A DNA stretch of 64,000 nt from Caldilineaceae bacterium SB0661_bin_34 (GTDB lineage Bacteria > Chloroflexota > Anaerolineae > Caldilineales > Caldilineaceae). The stretch is from NCBI GenBank assembly GCA_009841145.1, contig VXMJ01000093.1, forward strand, positions 11,982 through 75,981, in the 5' to 3' direction. This document shows positions 50,137 to 59,389 of the stretch, one piece after another. Below the pieces are notes generated by a model. The model was given only the letters and a program-made list of their open reading frames with translations. It was not told the DNA's origin and made no database searches. The stretch's first letter is position 1. Every line of letters begins with the position of its first letter. A program made the translations under genes and the position numbers.

Positions 50137-50550
50137 GTGTCAAACCCTTCCCAGACTACCAATCCGGATCACTGGCATCACGTCGCGTACGATGCCCAAA
50201 TTGTGGAGGGGGCCTGCCTGCTGGTGGAGGTGGAAGGCCGCAGCATCGGCATGTTTCGCTACAAAGGGGAAATAAGAGCCATCCTGAACATTTGCCCTCA
50301 CGCAGGTGAGCCGCTGTGCATGGGCGCAATCCAGGGCACGACGTTGCCGTCGGCATCCGGCCGTTTCATGTGGGGTCGGGAGAATGAAGTTCTGAGGTGC
50401 CCGTGGCACGGCTGGGAGTTTTCGCTGGACGACGGGCAGTGCCTGTTCAACAGCACGCGCATTGGTCTGGTGCCGACGGAAGTCCGGGACAACGAAGAGG
50501 TGTACGTCTACATGCGGCCCAGGCGGCGCCGGCCCTTGGACAGCATTTGA
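50137..50550 (+). CDS. Rieske [2Fe-2S] domain protein
   Basis: ILNICPHAGEPLC...EVLRCPWHGWEFSLDDGQC. Confidence 0.92.
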   Translation: MSNPSQTTNPDHWHHVAYDAQIVEGACLLVEVEGRSIGMFRYKGEIRAILNICPHAGEPLCMGAIQGTTLPSASGRFMWGRENEVLRCPWHGWEFSLDDGQCLFNSTRIGLVPTEVRDNEEVYVYMRPRRRRPLDSI

Positions 50551-50593
50551 CCGGGCAACATCCGAATGGCCCGCGGCGGCGGGTGGGATGGTT

Positions 50594-50735
50594 GGCACTG
50601 TTTCAGTCTCGTTGATATTGGTTGCGGGCTGTCGTGGGCATATCCTCCGTATCAGTGGGTTCCGTGTCTCGCGTCAGGCCATGCTGCGGGCCATCAGGCA
50701 CACGAAGTTGAGGGTCCCCGCCTCGGACTTCGAGC
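50594..50735 (-). mobile_element. Solo right end of the IS at 52577-53616, opposite orientation
   Basis: ggcactgtttcagtctcgttgatattggttgcgggctgtcgtgggcatatcctccgtat..ctgcgggccatcaggcacacgaagttgagggtccccgcctc is nearly the reverse complement of 53480-53616. Confidence 0.85.
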
Positions 50736-50914
50736 CTTGGTACCCGCCACCCTACAACCCGGAACTGAACGATGTTGCGCACCCGTTCCGGAAGGTCAAG
50801 CCTTGGGGCTCTGCCCATGCCCATGCCCGACAGCTGACAGCCGTCGTGCAAGCCGGTTTCCAACGCCTCCGGGACCAGGTTGCGTCCGAACCTGCACCCA
50901 TGGCAGCTGTTTAG
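50736..50914 (+). pseudogene. IS630-like transposase C-terminal remnant
   Basis: EPWYPPPYNPELNDVAHPFRKVKPWGSAHAHARQLTAVVQAGFQRL resembles the IS630 PPYSPDLNPIE..F.K.K tail. Confidence 0.7.
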
Positions 50915-52362
50915 GGCTTGCAGGCATAGACACGCACGTATTCGAGTTCCATGCTCTGTGGCCAGATGTTGGGATCGATGCCTTTGGCAGCCGCCCAGTC
51001 ACCGCCCACATACAGGTTCAGGATGAGACGGAAAGGGTGGTCGAAAGGCCACTCTTTGTAGTTCGCTTCGGGATTCCACATCCGATCGTTCTTGAACACA
51101 AAGTAGGGAGTGTCGTCTGCATAGATCGTGATGGTGGACTCGGTCCATTCCACCGCGTATCGGTGGAAGGCGGTACTGGCATCCGGGAAGTGGAGCGTTT
51201 GGGCATCCAGTGTCTCGGTTCCAGCCCTGTTGCTGTAGACCACCGTGTGGATGTTGGCATGCACGATGCCGGGCTTGTGCCCCACGAATTCCATGATGTC
51301 GATTTCGCCGTTGTTCGGCCAGCCACCGTAGGGATCGGTATTGGAAACCATCCAGATGGCGGCCTTGGTCCCCCGCCCCGCGGGTAACCGGGCCGACATC
51401 TCGAACCATCCGTAGGTCCATGCCTGTCTGGAGGTCAGCCGGGGCACCGTGTATTCGCGACCACCGTACCCGTCCTTGTGGGCCTCCAGGATGAGGAGGC
51501 CATCCTCGACGCGCGCGTTGGCCTTCCGGTTGGCCGTTGTGTAGAAGAGCGCGTCCGGGTTCCAGTCGTTCTGGCGGGTGTCAAACCACCATCGGGAGCT
51601 GTCGGGCAGACCGTCCCGTTCGAATTCATCGGACCAGACCAGGGGACAAGGCACACCCGGGTCCACCGTAGGCGTGGCCGTGGGCACCGGCGTTGGCGGC
51701 GAAGGCTTCGGGGGGCCGGCCACCATGGGCAGAACTGCCCGGTGGTGCTCCGCCAGATCCGTGAGCGGTCCATAAATCCACAGGGGGCTTGCACCCCCCG
51801 TCGGATCCGAGATTCGCACCCAATCCCCCGCTGTGTTCAGGGCTTGGGCCTGCAACGGATCGCCCTGCCGCACCTGTGTGCGGACCGGGTAGTCGGTACC
51901 CGGCCCGATCCGGACGTTGACGACGGCACCGGTGACGGTGAGCACTATGGTGACCGGGGCGGGCGGCACCGGCGTGGTCTCAGGCAGAGCGGTTGGGACA
52001 GCCGCCACGGACAGGCTGTCCCGGAGCGCGGCGGTCAGATTGGTATGGTCAACGTGAATCCACAGGGTCCGGTCCTCATGGAGGACTTGGATCCACTCCC
52101 CGTCGCCATCGCGGCCCCGCACCGGGAGCCGGGTTCCCTGCACCACGCGGGTGGCGACGGGGTGCATCGGGCCGGGCCCCTCCCGCAGATTGGCAATCGA
52201 ATGCTGCGTGGTAGCCTCCAATGCGGGAACCAGGTCGGTGCAGGCGGCCATCAGGATGACCGGCAAACACCAAGAGGCCACTGTCCACAGCCATGACCGC
52301 CCAGCAGGCCACATGAGGGGCACGTTTCCCGGCAACTCCGGCCGGATTCGGAAACGCAACAT
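50911..52362 (-). CDS. SH3b-domain lipoprotein with GH16 family glycoside hydrolase domain
   Basis: Lipobox VILMAAC; GH16 active site NNGEIDIMEFVGHKPG; W..DEF start, GW FEMSARLP. Confidence 0.95.
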   Translation of the reverse strand: MLRFRIRPELPGNVPLMWPAGRSWLWTVASWCLPVILMAACTDLVPALEATTQHSIANLREGPGPMHPVATRVVQGTRLPVRGRDGDGEWIQVLHEDRTLWIHVDHTNLTAALRDSLSVAAVPTALPETTPVPPAPVTIVLTVTGAVVNVRIGPGTDYPVRTQVRQGDPLQAQALNTAGDWVRISDPTGGASPLWIYGPLTDLAEHHRAVLPMVAGPPKPSPPTPVPTATPTVDPGVPCPLVWSDEFERDGLPDSSRWWFDTRQNDWNPDALFYTTANRKANARVEDGLLILEAHKDGYGGREYTVPRLTSRQAWTYGWFEMSARLPAGRGTKAAIWMVSNTDPYGGWPNNGEIDIMEFVGHKPGIVHANIHTVVYSNRAGTETLDAQTLHFPDASTAFHRYAVEWTESTITIYADDTPYFVFKNDRMWNPEANYKEWPFDHPFRLILNLYVGGDWAAAKGIDPNIWPQSMELEYVRVYACKP

Positions 52363-52576
52363 CTGTCAGTATCCTCCTTGGAGCCAGCCCCGCCCGCCTT
52401 GTTGGGTTGGGATACCAGCCAGCCGGTGAAGGGCAGACCTGTTCCAAACTGAACCGGCCAATGCTCCCAACGAATTCGCAACGCGCGGGGCCACGCAGTC
52501 CGGACGGCAGTGCAGGCGGCAGGATCCCGAATTATTGCAACATGATCCCTTCCGCCCCAAACCCATTTGTGCCGAT

Positions 52577-53616
52577 GGCACCGTGGCAATCTCGTTGATA
52601 TTGGTGGCGGTCGCGCAAACACCAAGGAGAACCCTCGCCATGGACTTCATCCTGGTCCCGGCCGACCCCGAACGCCAACGGGCCCTGCCCGACGATCCGG
52701 GTGCCGGCCCCCAAGGCGGAGTCTGCGCCTGGCGGCACCACGGTACCTCCCCGCCACCTGGCCGTGCAAGGCCTGTCTGGGCCGCATCTTGCCCCTGCCG
52801 CCTGACGTGATCCCGCCAGCGGCCGCCGACCTTCCGGGAGCTGGTGGCCGACCTGTACGTGCCCTGTGTCAGTTTCCGAGGCCTGTCCCGCCTCCTGGCC
52901 CGACTGGGCTGCGGGGTGGGGGCCGCCACCCTATGGCGGGACGTGCAGGCGGTGGTCCCCGGTCTGGCGCCCGACCCGTGGGCGGACCTGCCACTGTGGG
53001 TCGAAGTGGACGAGACTTGGCTGTCCATCGGTGGTGAAGAGCGTCCGGTGGCGGGGTGGTCCTGGGGCCGGAGGGCGCACGGCTGGACCTGCGCCTCAGC
53101 GGTCCCGGCTTCGACCGGAGCGGCTGGTTCACAGGCTTGGCCGCGCGCGGGGTGCAGGGGCTGACGACCAACGACGAACCAGTCTACGGGCCCGGCCCGG
53201 GAGGCGGCAGGCCTGGGCCGACAACAATGTGCCCTGCGCCTTCAGCGCACCGTGGGGCGGCACATGCGGAGTATCGACGAGGACGACCTGACCCACCGGG
53301 ACCGGGTCCTGTCGCCCATCCTGCGACGCCTGGCCCGGGCGCGACCACCGGAGGCGGGGCCCGGTCCGTTGGCGCTCTGGGAGGTGGTGATAGGGGAACC
53401 CAAGGTGTCCGCCTATACCAACCGGTTGGAAGGCTGGTTTGGCCGCGTCAAGCCCCAAACCCGCCTGACGCGGGGGCTGCAGACCGAGGCGGGGACCCTC
53501 AACTTCGTGCGCCTGATGGCCCGCAGCATGGTCTGACGCGAGACACGGAGCCCAATGATACGGAGGATATGCCCACGACGGCCCGCAACCAATGTCAACG
53601 AGATTGAAACAGTGCC
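52577..53616 (+). mobile_element. Degenerate DDE insertion sequence with about 34-bp imperfect TIRs
   Basis: Left ggcaccgtggcaatctcgttgatattggtggcgg vs reverse complement of right ggcactgtttcaatctcgttgacattggttgcgg; transposase fragments LPLWVEVDETWLSIGGEERPVAGW and YTNRLEGWFGRVKPQTRLTRGLQTEAGTLNFVRLMARSMV in different frames. Confidence 0.8.
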
Positions 53617-53768
53617 GGGATGGTTCGGAACGGCATCGCCATCGCGCAACGCGTTTTATGATTTACCTCAAGCAGGACCGCGCAATCAGTCCTGTGCAGG
53701 TTCGCACCGGCCATGCGCCCCGTATCGGATAGGACCCGGATGCGCGGACCGCGGTCAGGAGGCACGTT

Positions 53769-54773
53769 ATGGAACTCCAATTCCCACGCCCACGACGTGG
53801 AGAGCGGGAGAAGGAAAGGGAAACTCGCTACACAAACTGGCGCGGCATCCAGCCTTTGGCCGCCGTGGACCTGGAGCGCGGGTTCGACTACGAGGATGAA
53901 TGGAATCAGCGCTTCCAAACGTTGCGTGCCGATCCCGCGGCTCGGGAAGGGGTCCGGGAGGGCTTGGAGCGGCTGGAGCGTAGCATGGCCATCGAGACCG
54001 GTGTCATTGAGGGTCTGTACAACCCCACCCACGGCGTCACGCAGACCCTGCTGAGGGAGGGCTTCCGCGCGGAGTATGTGCGCCGACAGGGTGTGGACGT
54101 GGAACCGGAACATTTGGTGACCGTCCTGGACGACCATATGGCGGCCGCCGAAATGGTCTACGCTTTCATCCGCGAGGATCGGCCCATCACCAAGCACGCG
54201 ATGCGCGAGCTGCATGCCCAAATCACCGCCCACCAGGAAACACACAACGCGGTGGATATGCTGGGTCGGCGCGTGCAACGGAAGCTGCGGCGCGGCGTGT
54301 GGAAGGACTTCCCCAACAATCCCACGCGGCCCGACGGCACCGTCCACCTCTACGTGCCGCCGGAGCAGGTGGATCCGCAACTGGACCTTCTGCTGGATCT
54401 CTATGGGGCCTACGAGCCGGCTCAACATCCTCTGCTGACAGGGGCCTGGATTCATCATCGCTTCATCCAGGTCCACCCCTTCGCGGACGGCAACGGACGT
54501 ACGGGCCGCGTGCTCCTGAACTGGCACTTGGTCCGCAATGGATGGCCACCTATCCTGGTGCACCGCCAGGATCGCAACGCCTACCTGTACGCCATGCAGC
54601 AGGCGGATGCGGACGACCTTTCGGTCCTGACGGAATTCCTGATTGCCATGGCGCGCAAGTCGATCCGCGTCGTCATGGCCGATTTCCCGGTGGAGGAGCG
54701 CATGGGCGTGCTGGGACCCGACGACCCCGACTACGTGTACCGCAAGGAGGACGGTTGGCGCAACGGCGTCTGA
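53769..54773 (+). CDS. Fic family protein (canonical motif)
   Basis: IHHRFIQVHPFADGNGRTGRVLLNWHLVRNGWPPIL. Confidence 0.96.
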   Translation: MELQFPRPRRGEREKERETRYTNWRGIQPLAAVDLERGFDYEDEWNQRFQTLRADPAAREGVREGLERLERSMAIETGVIEGLYNPTHGVTQTLLREGFRAEYVRRQGVDVEPEHLVTVLDDHMAAAEMVYAFIREDRPITKHAMRELHAQITAHQETHNAVDMLGRRVQRKLRRGVWKDFPNNPTRPDGTVHLYVPPEQVDPQLDLLLDLYGAYEPAQHPLLTGAWIHHRFIQVHPFADGNGRTGRVLLNWHLVRNGWPPILVHRQDRNAYLYAMQQADADDLSVLTEFLIAMARKSIRVVMADFPVEERMGVLGPDDPDYVYRKEDGWRNGV

Positions 54774-55166
54774 AACTGGAGTCAGGCACCGACAACCATC
54801 AACGGCGGCACGCCTTGGCCGGAGTTGCCCCTGCGCGTGAAGGATGGAAACGCAGGCAGCCGGCCGGCCCGCGATCGGATGCGTTGACACCGCGGGTCCA
54901 TTGCGTAGCGTCCGCACGTCCAACCAGGGTCGGCGGCCCCACCGAATTCTGCAGGCACCACCGCTTCGGTCCGGCCACGGCCACCGCATAAATAGCGTCC
55001 GTTGGTCTGCGGGCCAACCGGCCGCCTATACTCAACCCGCCGTGAGCCAACGGCGGCACGCACCGCAGTCGGGCCCCTACATCTCCGGCGCGCGCGGGCT
55101 GGCCTGGGCACCATGGCCACCTCCGCGTCCAGTTCCCTTCTCCAGTCAAGGAGTTCAGAATCCACC

Positions 55167-56783
55167 ATGTCCGCACAGACTGAAGATCGTCGATCCAAGG
55201 TTCCGTTCTATACGTTTCCCGGAAACCGGGAACAGCAGGAGGAAGCTCTGGCTGCCAACCCCATGCTCAAGCGGTTTGTGTGGTCGCGTACTGCCCTGGC
55301 TGGAGACCGGCACCGCCCCTACTACCACTATGTGAACCCTGAAAGCGCACTTAACGACCCCAACGGCCTCTGTTATTGGAACGGGCTCTGGCACCTCTTC
55401 TACCAGGGCTATCCGCCCGAGGATCCGCGGCAGCACTGGGGCCATTGCGTCAGCGAGGATCTGATCCACTGGCGCGATTTGCCCTATGCCATCTACCCGG
55501 ATCCCGAAGAGTGCTGCTTCTCCGGCGCCACGCTGGTCGAGGAGGACCGGGTGATTGCCATCTACCACGGCACCAAGGCGGGCAACATGGTGGCCACCAG
55601 TTCGGATCCGCTGCTGCTCAACTGGGAGAAGCTGACCGGACAGGCCGTGATTCCGATGACCGCGCCGGACGGTGGCGAACTGCCCTACCGGGTTTTTGAT
55701 CCCTGCATTTGGCGCAAGGGCGACTTCTACTACTCCCTGTCCGGCGGTACGCTGCCGCACCCCACCAATGGCGTCCGTACGCGGGCGAACTTCCTGCTGC
55801 GCTCCCGCGACATGGAGACGTGGGAATACCTGCACCCGTTCATCGAAGGGGACACGATGACCAAGCTGGGCGACGACGGGGCCTGTCCCTACTTCTGGCC
55901 CATTGGGCAGGGGGATGGGGAACGGCACATGCTGCTCTTCTACAGCCACATGAGCGGCGGCCAGGCCCTGCTCGGGGACTACGACAAGGACCGGGATAAG
56001 TTCGTGGTTACCTCCCTCCACGAGGCGAATTTCGGGGCGTCCGGTCCCGGTGGCGTACATGCGCCGTCGGCCACGCCCGACGGCGAGGGCGGCGTGATCG
56101 TGATCTACAACATGAATCCCGGACGCGTGTGGCGGGGCTGGGATCAGATCATGACGCTCCCGCGCCGGCTCACACTGCGCGCGGACGAAGGCCGGGTCCG
56201 GGATCAGATGGCGGTGGAGCCGGCCGGCGACATCGAGTCGCTGCGCTCGAACGAGGTCTCCCTGACGGATGTGGCCCTGCCGGCCAACGAGGAGGTTGTC
56301 CTCGACAAGGTTGCCGGCGATGCCCTGGAGCTGGAGCTGGAGATCACCGACGGGGATGCCTCCGTGATTGAACTCAACGTTCTCCGTTCGCCTGGGGCGG
56401 AGGAGTATACGCGCTTCTCCTTCTACCGCAGTCGCGGCTTCCGCAACTGGGCCCGGTATGGCGGGTGGGAGCCGGCCGGGCTGCGGGCGGCCACCGACAG
56501 CATTGCCATGCTGGACAACAGCCACAGCTCCATCCTGGACGACGTCTCCGCCCGCCCGCCCGAACAGGCTCCCGTCTATCTGGCCCCGGACGAGCCCCTG
56601 CAACTGCGCGTGTTTGTCGACCGTTCGGTGGTGGAGGTGTTCGTCAACGGACGCCAGTGCGTAGCCCTGCGCTGCTATCCGGGTCGGCTGGACAGCACCG
56701 GGATCTCGTTGCGTGCCGGGGGAGCCCCGGCTCGGGTGACGCGCCTGCGGGCTTGGCAAATGGCCAATCTGTTTGCCCAGTGA
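55167..56783 (+). CDS. Glycoside hydrolase family 32 (beta-fructofuranosidase/levanase-like)
   Basis: YHYVNPESALNDPNGLCYWNGLWHLFYQGYP, CCFSGATLVEEDRV, YRVFDPCIWRKGDFYYSLSGG, VFVDRSVVEVFVNG. Confidence 0.94.
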   Translation: MSAQTEDRRSKVPFYTFPGNREQQEEALAANPMLKRFVWSRTALAGDRHRPYYHYVNPESALNDPNGLCYWNGLWHLFYQGYPPEDPRQHWGHCVSEDLIHWRDLPYAIYPDPEECCFSGATLVEEDRVIAIYHGTKAGNMVATSSDPLLLNWEKLTGQAVIPMTAPDGGELPYRVFDPCIWRKGDFYYSLSGGTLPHPTNGVRTRANFLLRSRDMETWEYLHPFIEGDTMTKLGDDGACPYFWPIGQGDGERHMLLFYSHMSGGQALLGDYDKDRDKFVVTSLHEANFGASGPGGVHAPSATPDGEGGVIVIYNMNPGRVWRGWDQIMTLPRRLTLRADEGRVRDQMAVEPAGDIESLRSNEVSLTDVALPANEEVVLDKVAGDALELELEITDGDASVIELNVLRSPGAEEYTRFSFYRSRGFRNWARYGGWEPAGLRAATDSIAMLDNSHSSILDDVSARPPEQAPVYLAPDEPLQLRVFVDRSVVEVFVNGRQCVALRCYPGRLDSTGISLRAGGAPARVTRLRAWQMANLFAQ

Positions 56784-57043
56784 CGACGGGCGGGATCGGA
56801 GCGGCAGACCCGTCTGCCACCGACCGTGTAGGCAACCCGTAGGTTGTTCGGAAGATACGCGTATGTTGCACTCCCGATCGATCGGCAGACTAGTCGTCTA
56901 TGTCACTTCAGCATGTTTTGCCACTGTTGATAGAATAGGAGTGTCCCAGTACAACTTTGGATGCCGCCGATGCCGATGATCGCGGGTTTCCTGGTATCCG
57001 GTACCGGGGGCATGCCTGTTTCAGCTGACAAAGGAGCGAGCTG

Positions 57044-57667
57044 ATGAACCGAATGAGGAAAACCGCCCGCAAGGTGATGGCATTCATCTTGGTGTTCACC
57101 CTGTTGTCCTTGAGCTTGCCGGTTGCGACGCCGGTGCTGGCTCAGGACATGATGTCCTGCGACGAGATGTCGGCCATGGCCATGTCGACTCTGGACATGA
57201 TGCAGGGTATGTCCGCCGATGAACTGGCGGCCATGGCTTCCATGGGGCTGAGCATGGTGGATGCGATGGGGGCGGACCAGACCATGGCTATGGCCGTGAT
57301 GGGAGCCGACCTGCTGTCGTCATTCGTGATGGATATATCCGGCCTGCTCGTGGGCTTATCCGAGGACCTGTTGGGTGACATGATCCTGATGGGGCTCGCC
57401 ACTGCCGGCATTGACTCCTTCCCCTGGATGAGCGTCGAAGAGATGGCTTCCATGGCTTCCATGGGCATTTCCATGGTGGAAGGGATGAGTTCGGCCGAGA
57501 TGGCGGGCATGGCCATGATGGGCCTGGATATGGCCATGGCCATGTCTGCGGCGGACATGGCAGCCTTCGCGGCCGTGGGCCTCGACATGCTGGCTGGCGT
57601 GCCTGCAGGGCAGCTGGAAGCAGCCGTGGCGATGGGCGTGGACATGTTCTGCGGCATGATGATGTAG
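57044..57667 (+). CDS. Exported methionine-rich repeat protein of unknown function
   Basis: aaaggagcg RBS; signal peptide ending LSLPVATPVLAQ; mature region with 38 Met and no K/R/H. Confidence 0.8.
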   Translation: MNRMRKTARKVMAFILVFTLLSLSLPVATPVLAQDMMSCDEMSAMAMSTLDMMQGMSADELAAMASMGLSMVDAMGADQTMAMAVMGADLLSSFVMDISGLLVGLSEDLLGDMILMGLATAGIDSFPWMSVEEMASMASMGISMVEGMSSAEMAGMAMMGLDMAMAMSAADMAAFAAVGLDMLAGVPAGQLEAAVAMGVDMFCGMMM

Positions 57668-57746
57668 GTCTCTTGTTTGACCTGGGGGATGGGATGCGCT
57701 GAGGAATCCGCACCAACGGTCTTCTGGCTGATCCCTCCCCACTTCA

Positions 57747-57790
57747 CAGGCCCCGGTCGTCCCTACGGACAACCGGGGCCTGTTTGATTC
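57747..57790 (+). terminator. Terminator-like hairpin downstream of Met-rich gene
   Basis: caggccccggtcgtccctacggacaaccggggcctg followed by tttgatt. Confidence 0.75.
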
Positions 57791-58500
57791 CCGGTCTGGC
57801 AGCCGCATGCCGGCAACTCCAAGACTACAGTCGTAGATCACGCGGTTGCCGGCAGCGCCAATGGGATCGTGCCAGGACCCGCGATGTCGCTGCGGGCATC
57901 CGGAGCACCAAATGCCTCGGTTGGACCTACCTCACCCGCGTCATGCAGTAGGTCCAGTTTGTGGTGTTGCGCTCCTCATAGTCGCTCCGGACCGTTTCCT
58001 ACTCGGCCATCTCAAGGGTTGTGTCGATGTACCTGTGCGCGCTGATCGGTCTCACTATTGAGGTCAAGTGGCAGTCCAGGAGCATAAACACCGTGGAGGT
58101 CCACAGTTCGGCGACCGCCACCGACCAACCTCGACAGGGGATCATGTCAATTACAGGGAGCGACGCCAACGAATGGCGGCGGATCCGGGGACCATGGTCG
58201 TCGCCGTGATCGGCAATCCGCGACAAGCGGACTGAAACACTACAAGGGCGATGCCGCGGCTGTCCAGGCTGGCATGGTCCACGGGCCTGCCGCGCGGCAA
58301 CATTGGACCATGCGGCCTTGCTCCCGATCGAAGGACACGACTGCCAAGCCTCCGCTGGCCGGTCAGCACCGGATCGGTGGTCGGACGGACGACGCGGTCA
58401 ACAAGGGACGGAGCGGCCGCGAACTACACGGGGAGGTCCATGCGGCAGTCCATATCGCCCCGTCAAACGTCGGACCGTCATGCTGACGTACCTGAACAAA

Positions 58501-59342
58501 TCAGCAGCTCAGGGATCCTTGGGGGTATGCCCTTGCCGCTGCAGCAGGACCTGGAGCCGTGTGATCTCCGCCTCTGCTTCCCGTACCCGTGCAGCTTCCC
58601 GGTCTGCCCGCGCGGCTTCCCGGTCTGCCCGCGCGGCTTCCTGGTCTGCCCGTGTGGCTTCCTGGTCTGCCCGTGTGGCTTCCTTCTCGTGGGCCGTCCC
58701 GGCTTCCTGCACCGTCAGATACCACCTCCGCTGCACCGGGTTCCACAACCGCAGAATACCGGTGGTCATGTCCAGCCCCCAGTCCGTATCCAGAACGGAA
58801 CTCCGTCCAATCAACGCTCCGCGCGGGCTGTCGGGCTGCAGGGGGATGGGGACATAGGTGCCGTCCCGCAGCTGCCAGCCCAGCAAATCCTCGGTCAGAT
58901 ACTGGTGGTGGGGGTCGTACTGCCAATATTCGGGAATGCCCAAGGCGGCGTAGCGTTCCCACTTGAGGCTGCTGTCCTGGGGGTGGGTGGAGGGCGAAGC
59001 CATTTCCATGACCAGGTCCGGCACTTTCCCGTACACCCAGGGTGCATAGCCCTCCTCGCCCGGCACTGCCACTTCGTAGGCCAGCAACACATCGGGTGCC
59101 ACATAGGCCGTCAGATTGGCGGGATCGTAGTACAGGGCACAATTGCCCCGAACCGTGCCCGCACGACCCAACTGCCGCAGATGCATCTTCAGAGCAAAGA
59201 CGGCATCGGTGATGGCATGGTACTGGAGTTCGGTGTCGGCCATGGGTTCATCGTCATCGGACGGGTACCGGATCCCCGACTCCTGCGGGGGATCTCTTAG
59301 GACCACGTCGTCCCAGCCGTTCCGGTCTCGGGTCAGTGCCAT
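58501..59342 (-). CDS. Uma2-family (DUF820) PD-(D/E)XK nuclease-like protein with C-terminal coiled coil
   Basis: ALYYDPANLTAYVAPDVLLAYEVAVPG...PDLVMEMASPSTHPQDSSLKWERYAALGIPEYWQYDP. Confidence 0.9.
58594..58677 (-). repeat. 21-bp in-frame tandem repeat (4 copies) encoding EA(T/A)RAD(Q/R)
   Basis: gcttcccggtctgcccgcgcg x2 then gcttcctggtctgcccgtgtg x2. Confidence 0.9.
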
Positions 59343-59389
59343 AAATGTGTTTTGCCTCCCGTAGCTCGATTGTAGCAAAGGAAAACAAC

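Noticed and set aside
53595-54989. 464-aa minus-strand ORF
   Set aside because: Antisense to a well-supported Fic gene; no recognisable protein motifs.
55155-56759. 534-aa minus-strand ORF
   Set aside because: Antisense shadow of the GH32 gene.
58000-58500. Possible transposase remnant upstream of the Uma2 gene
   Set aside because: Arg-rich translations in several frames but no motif specific enough to assign.
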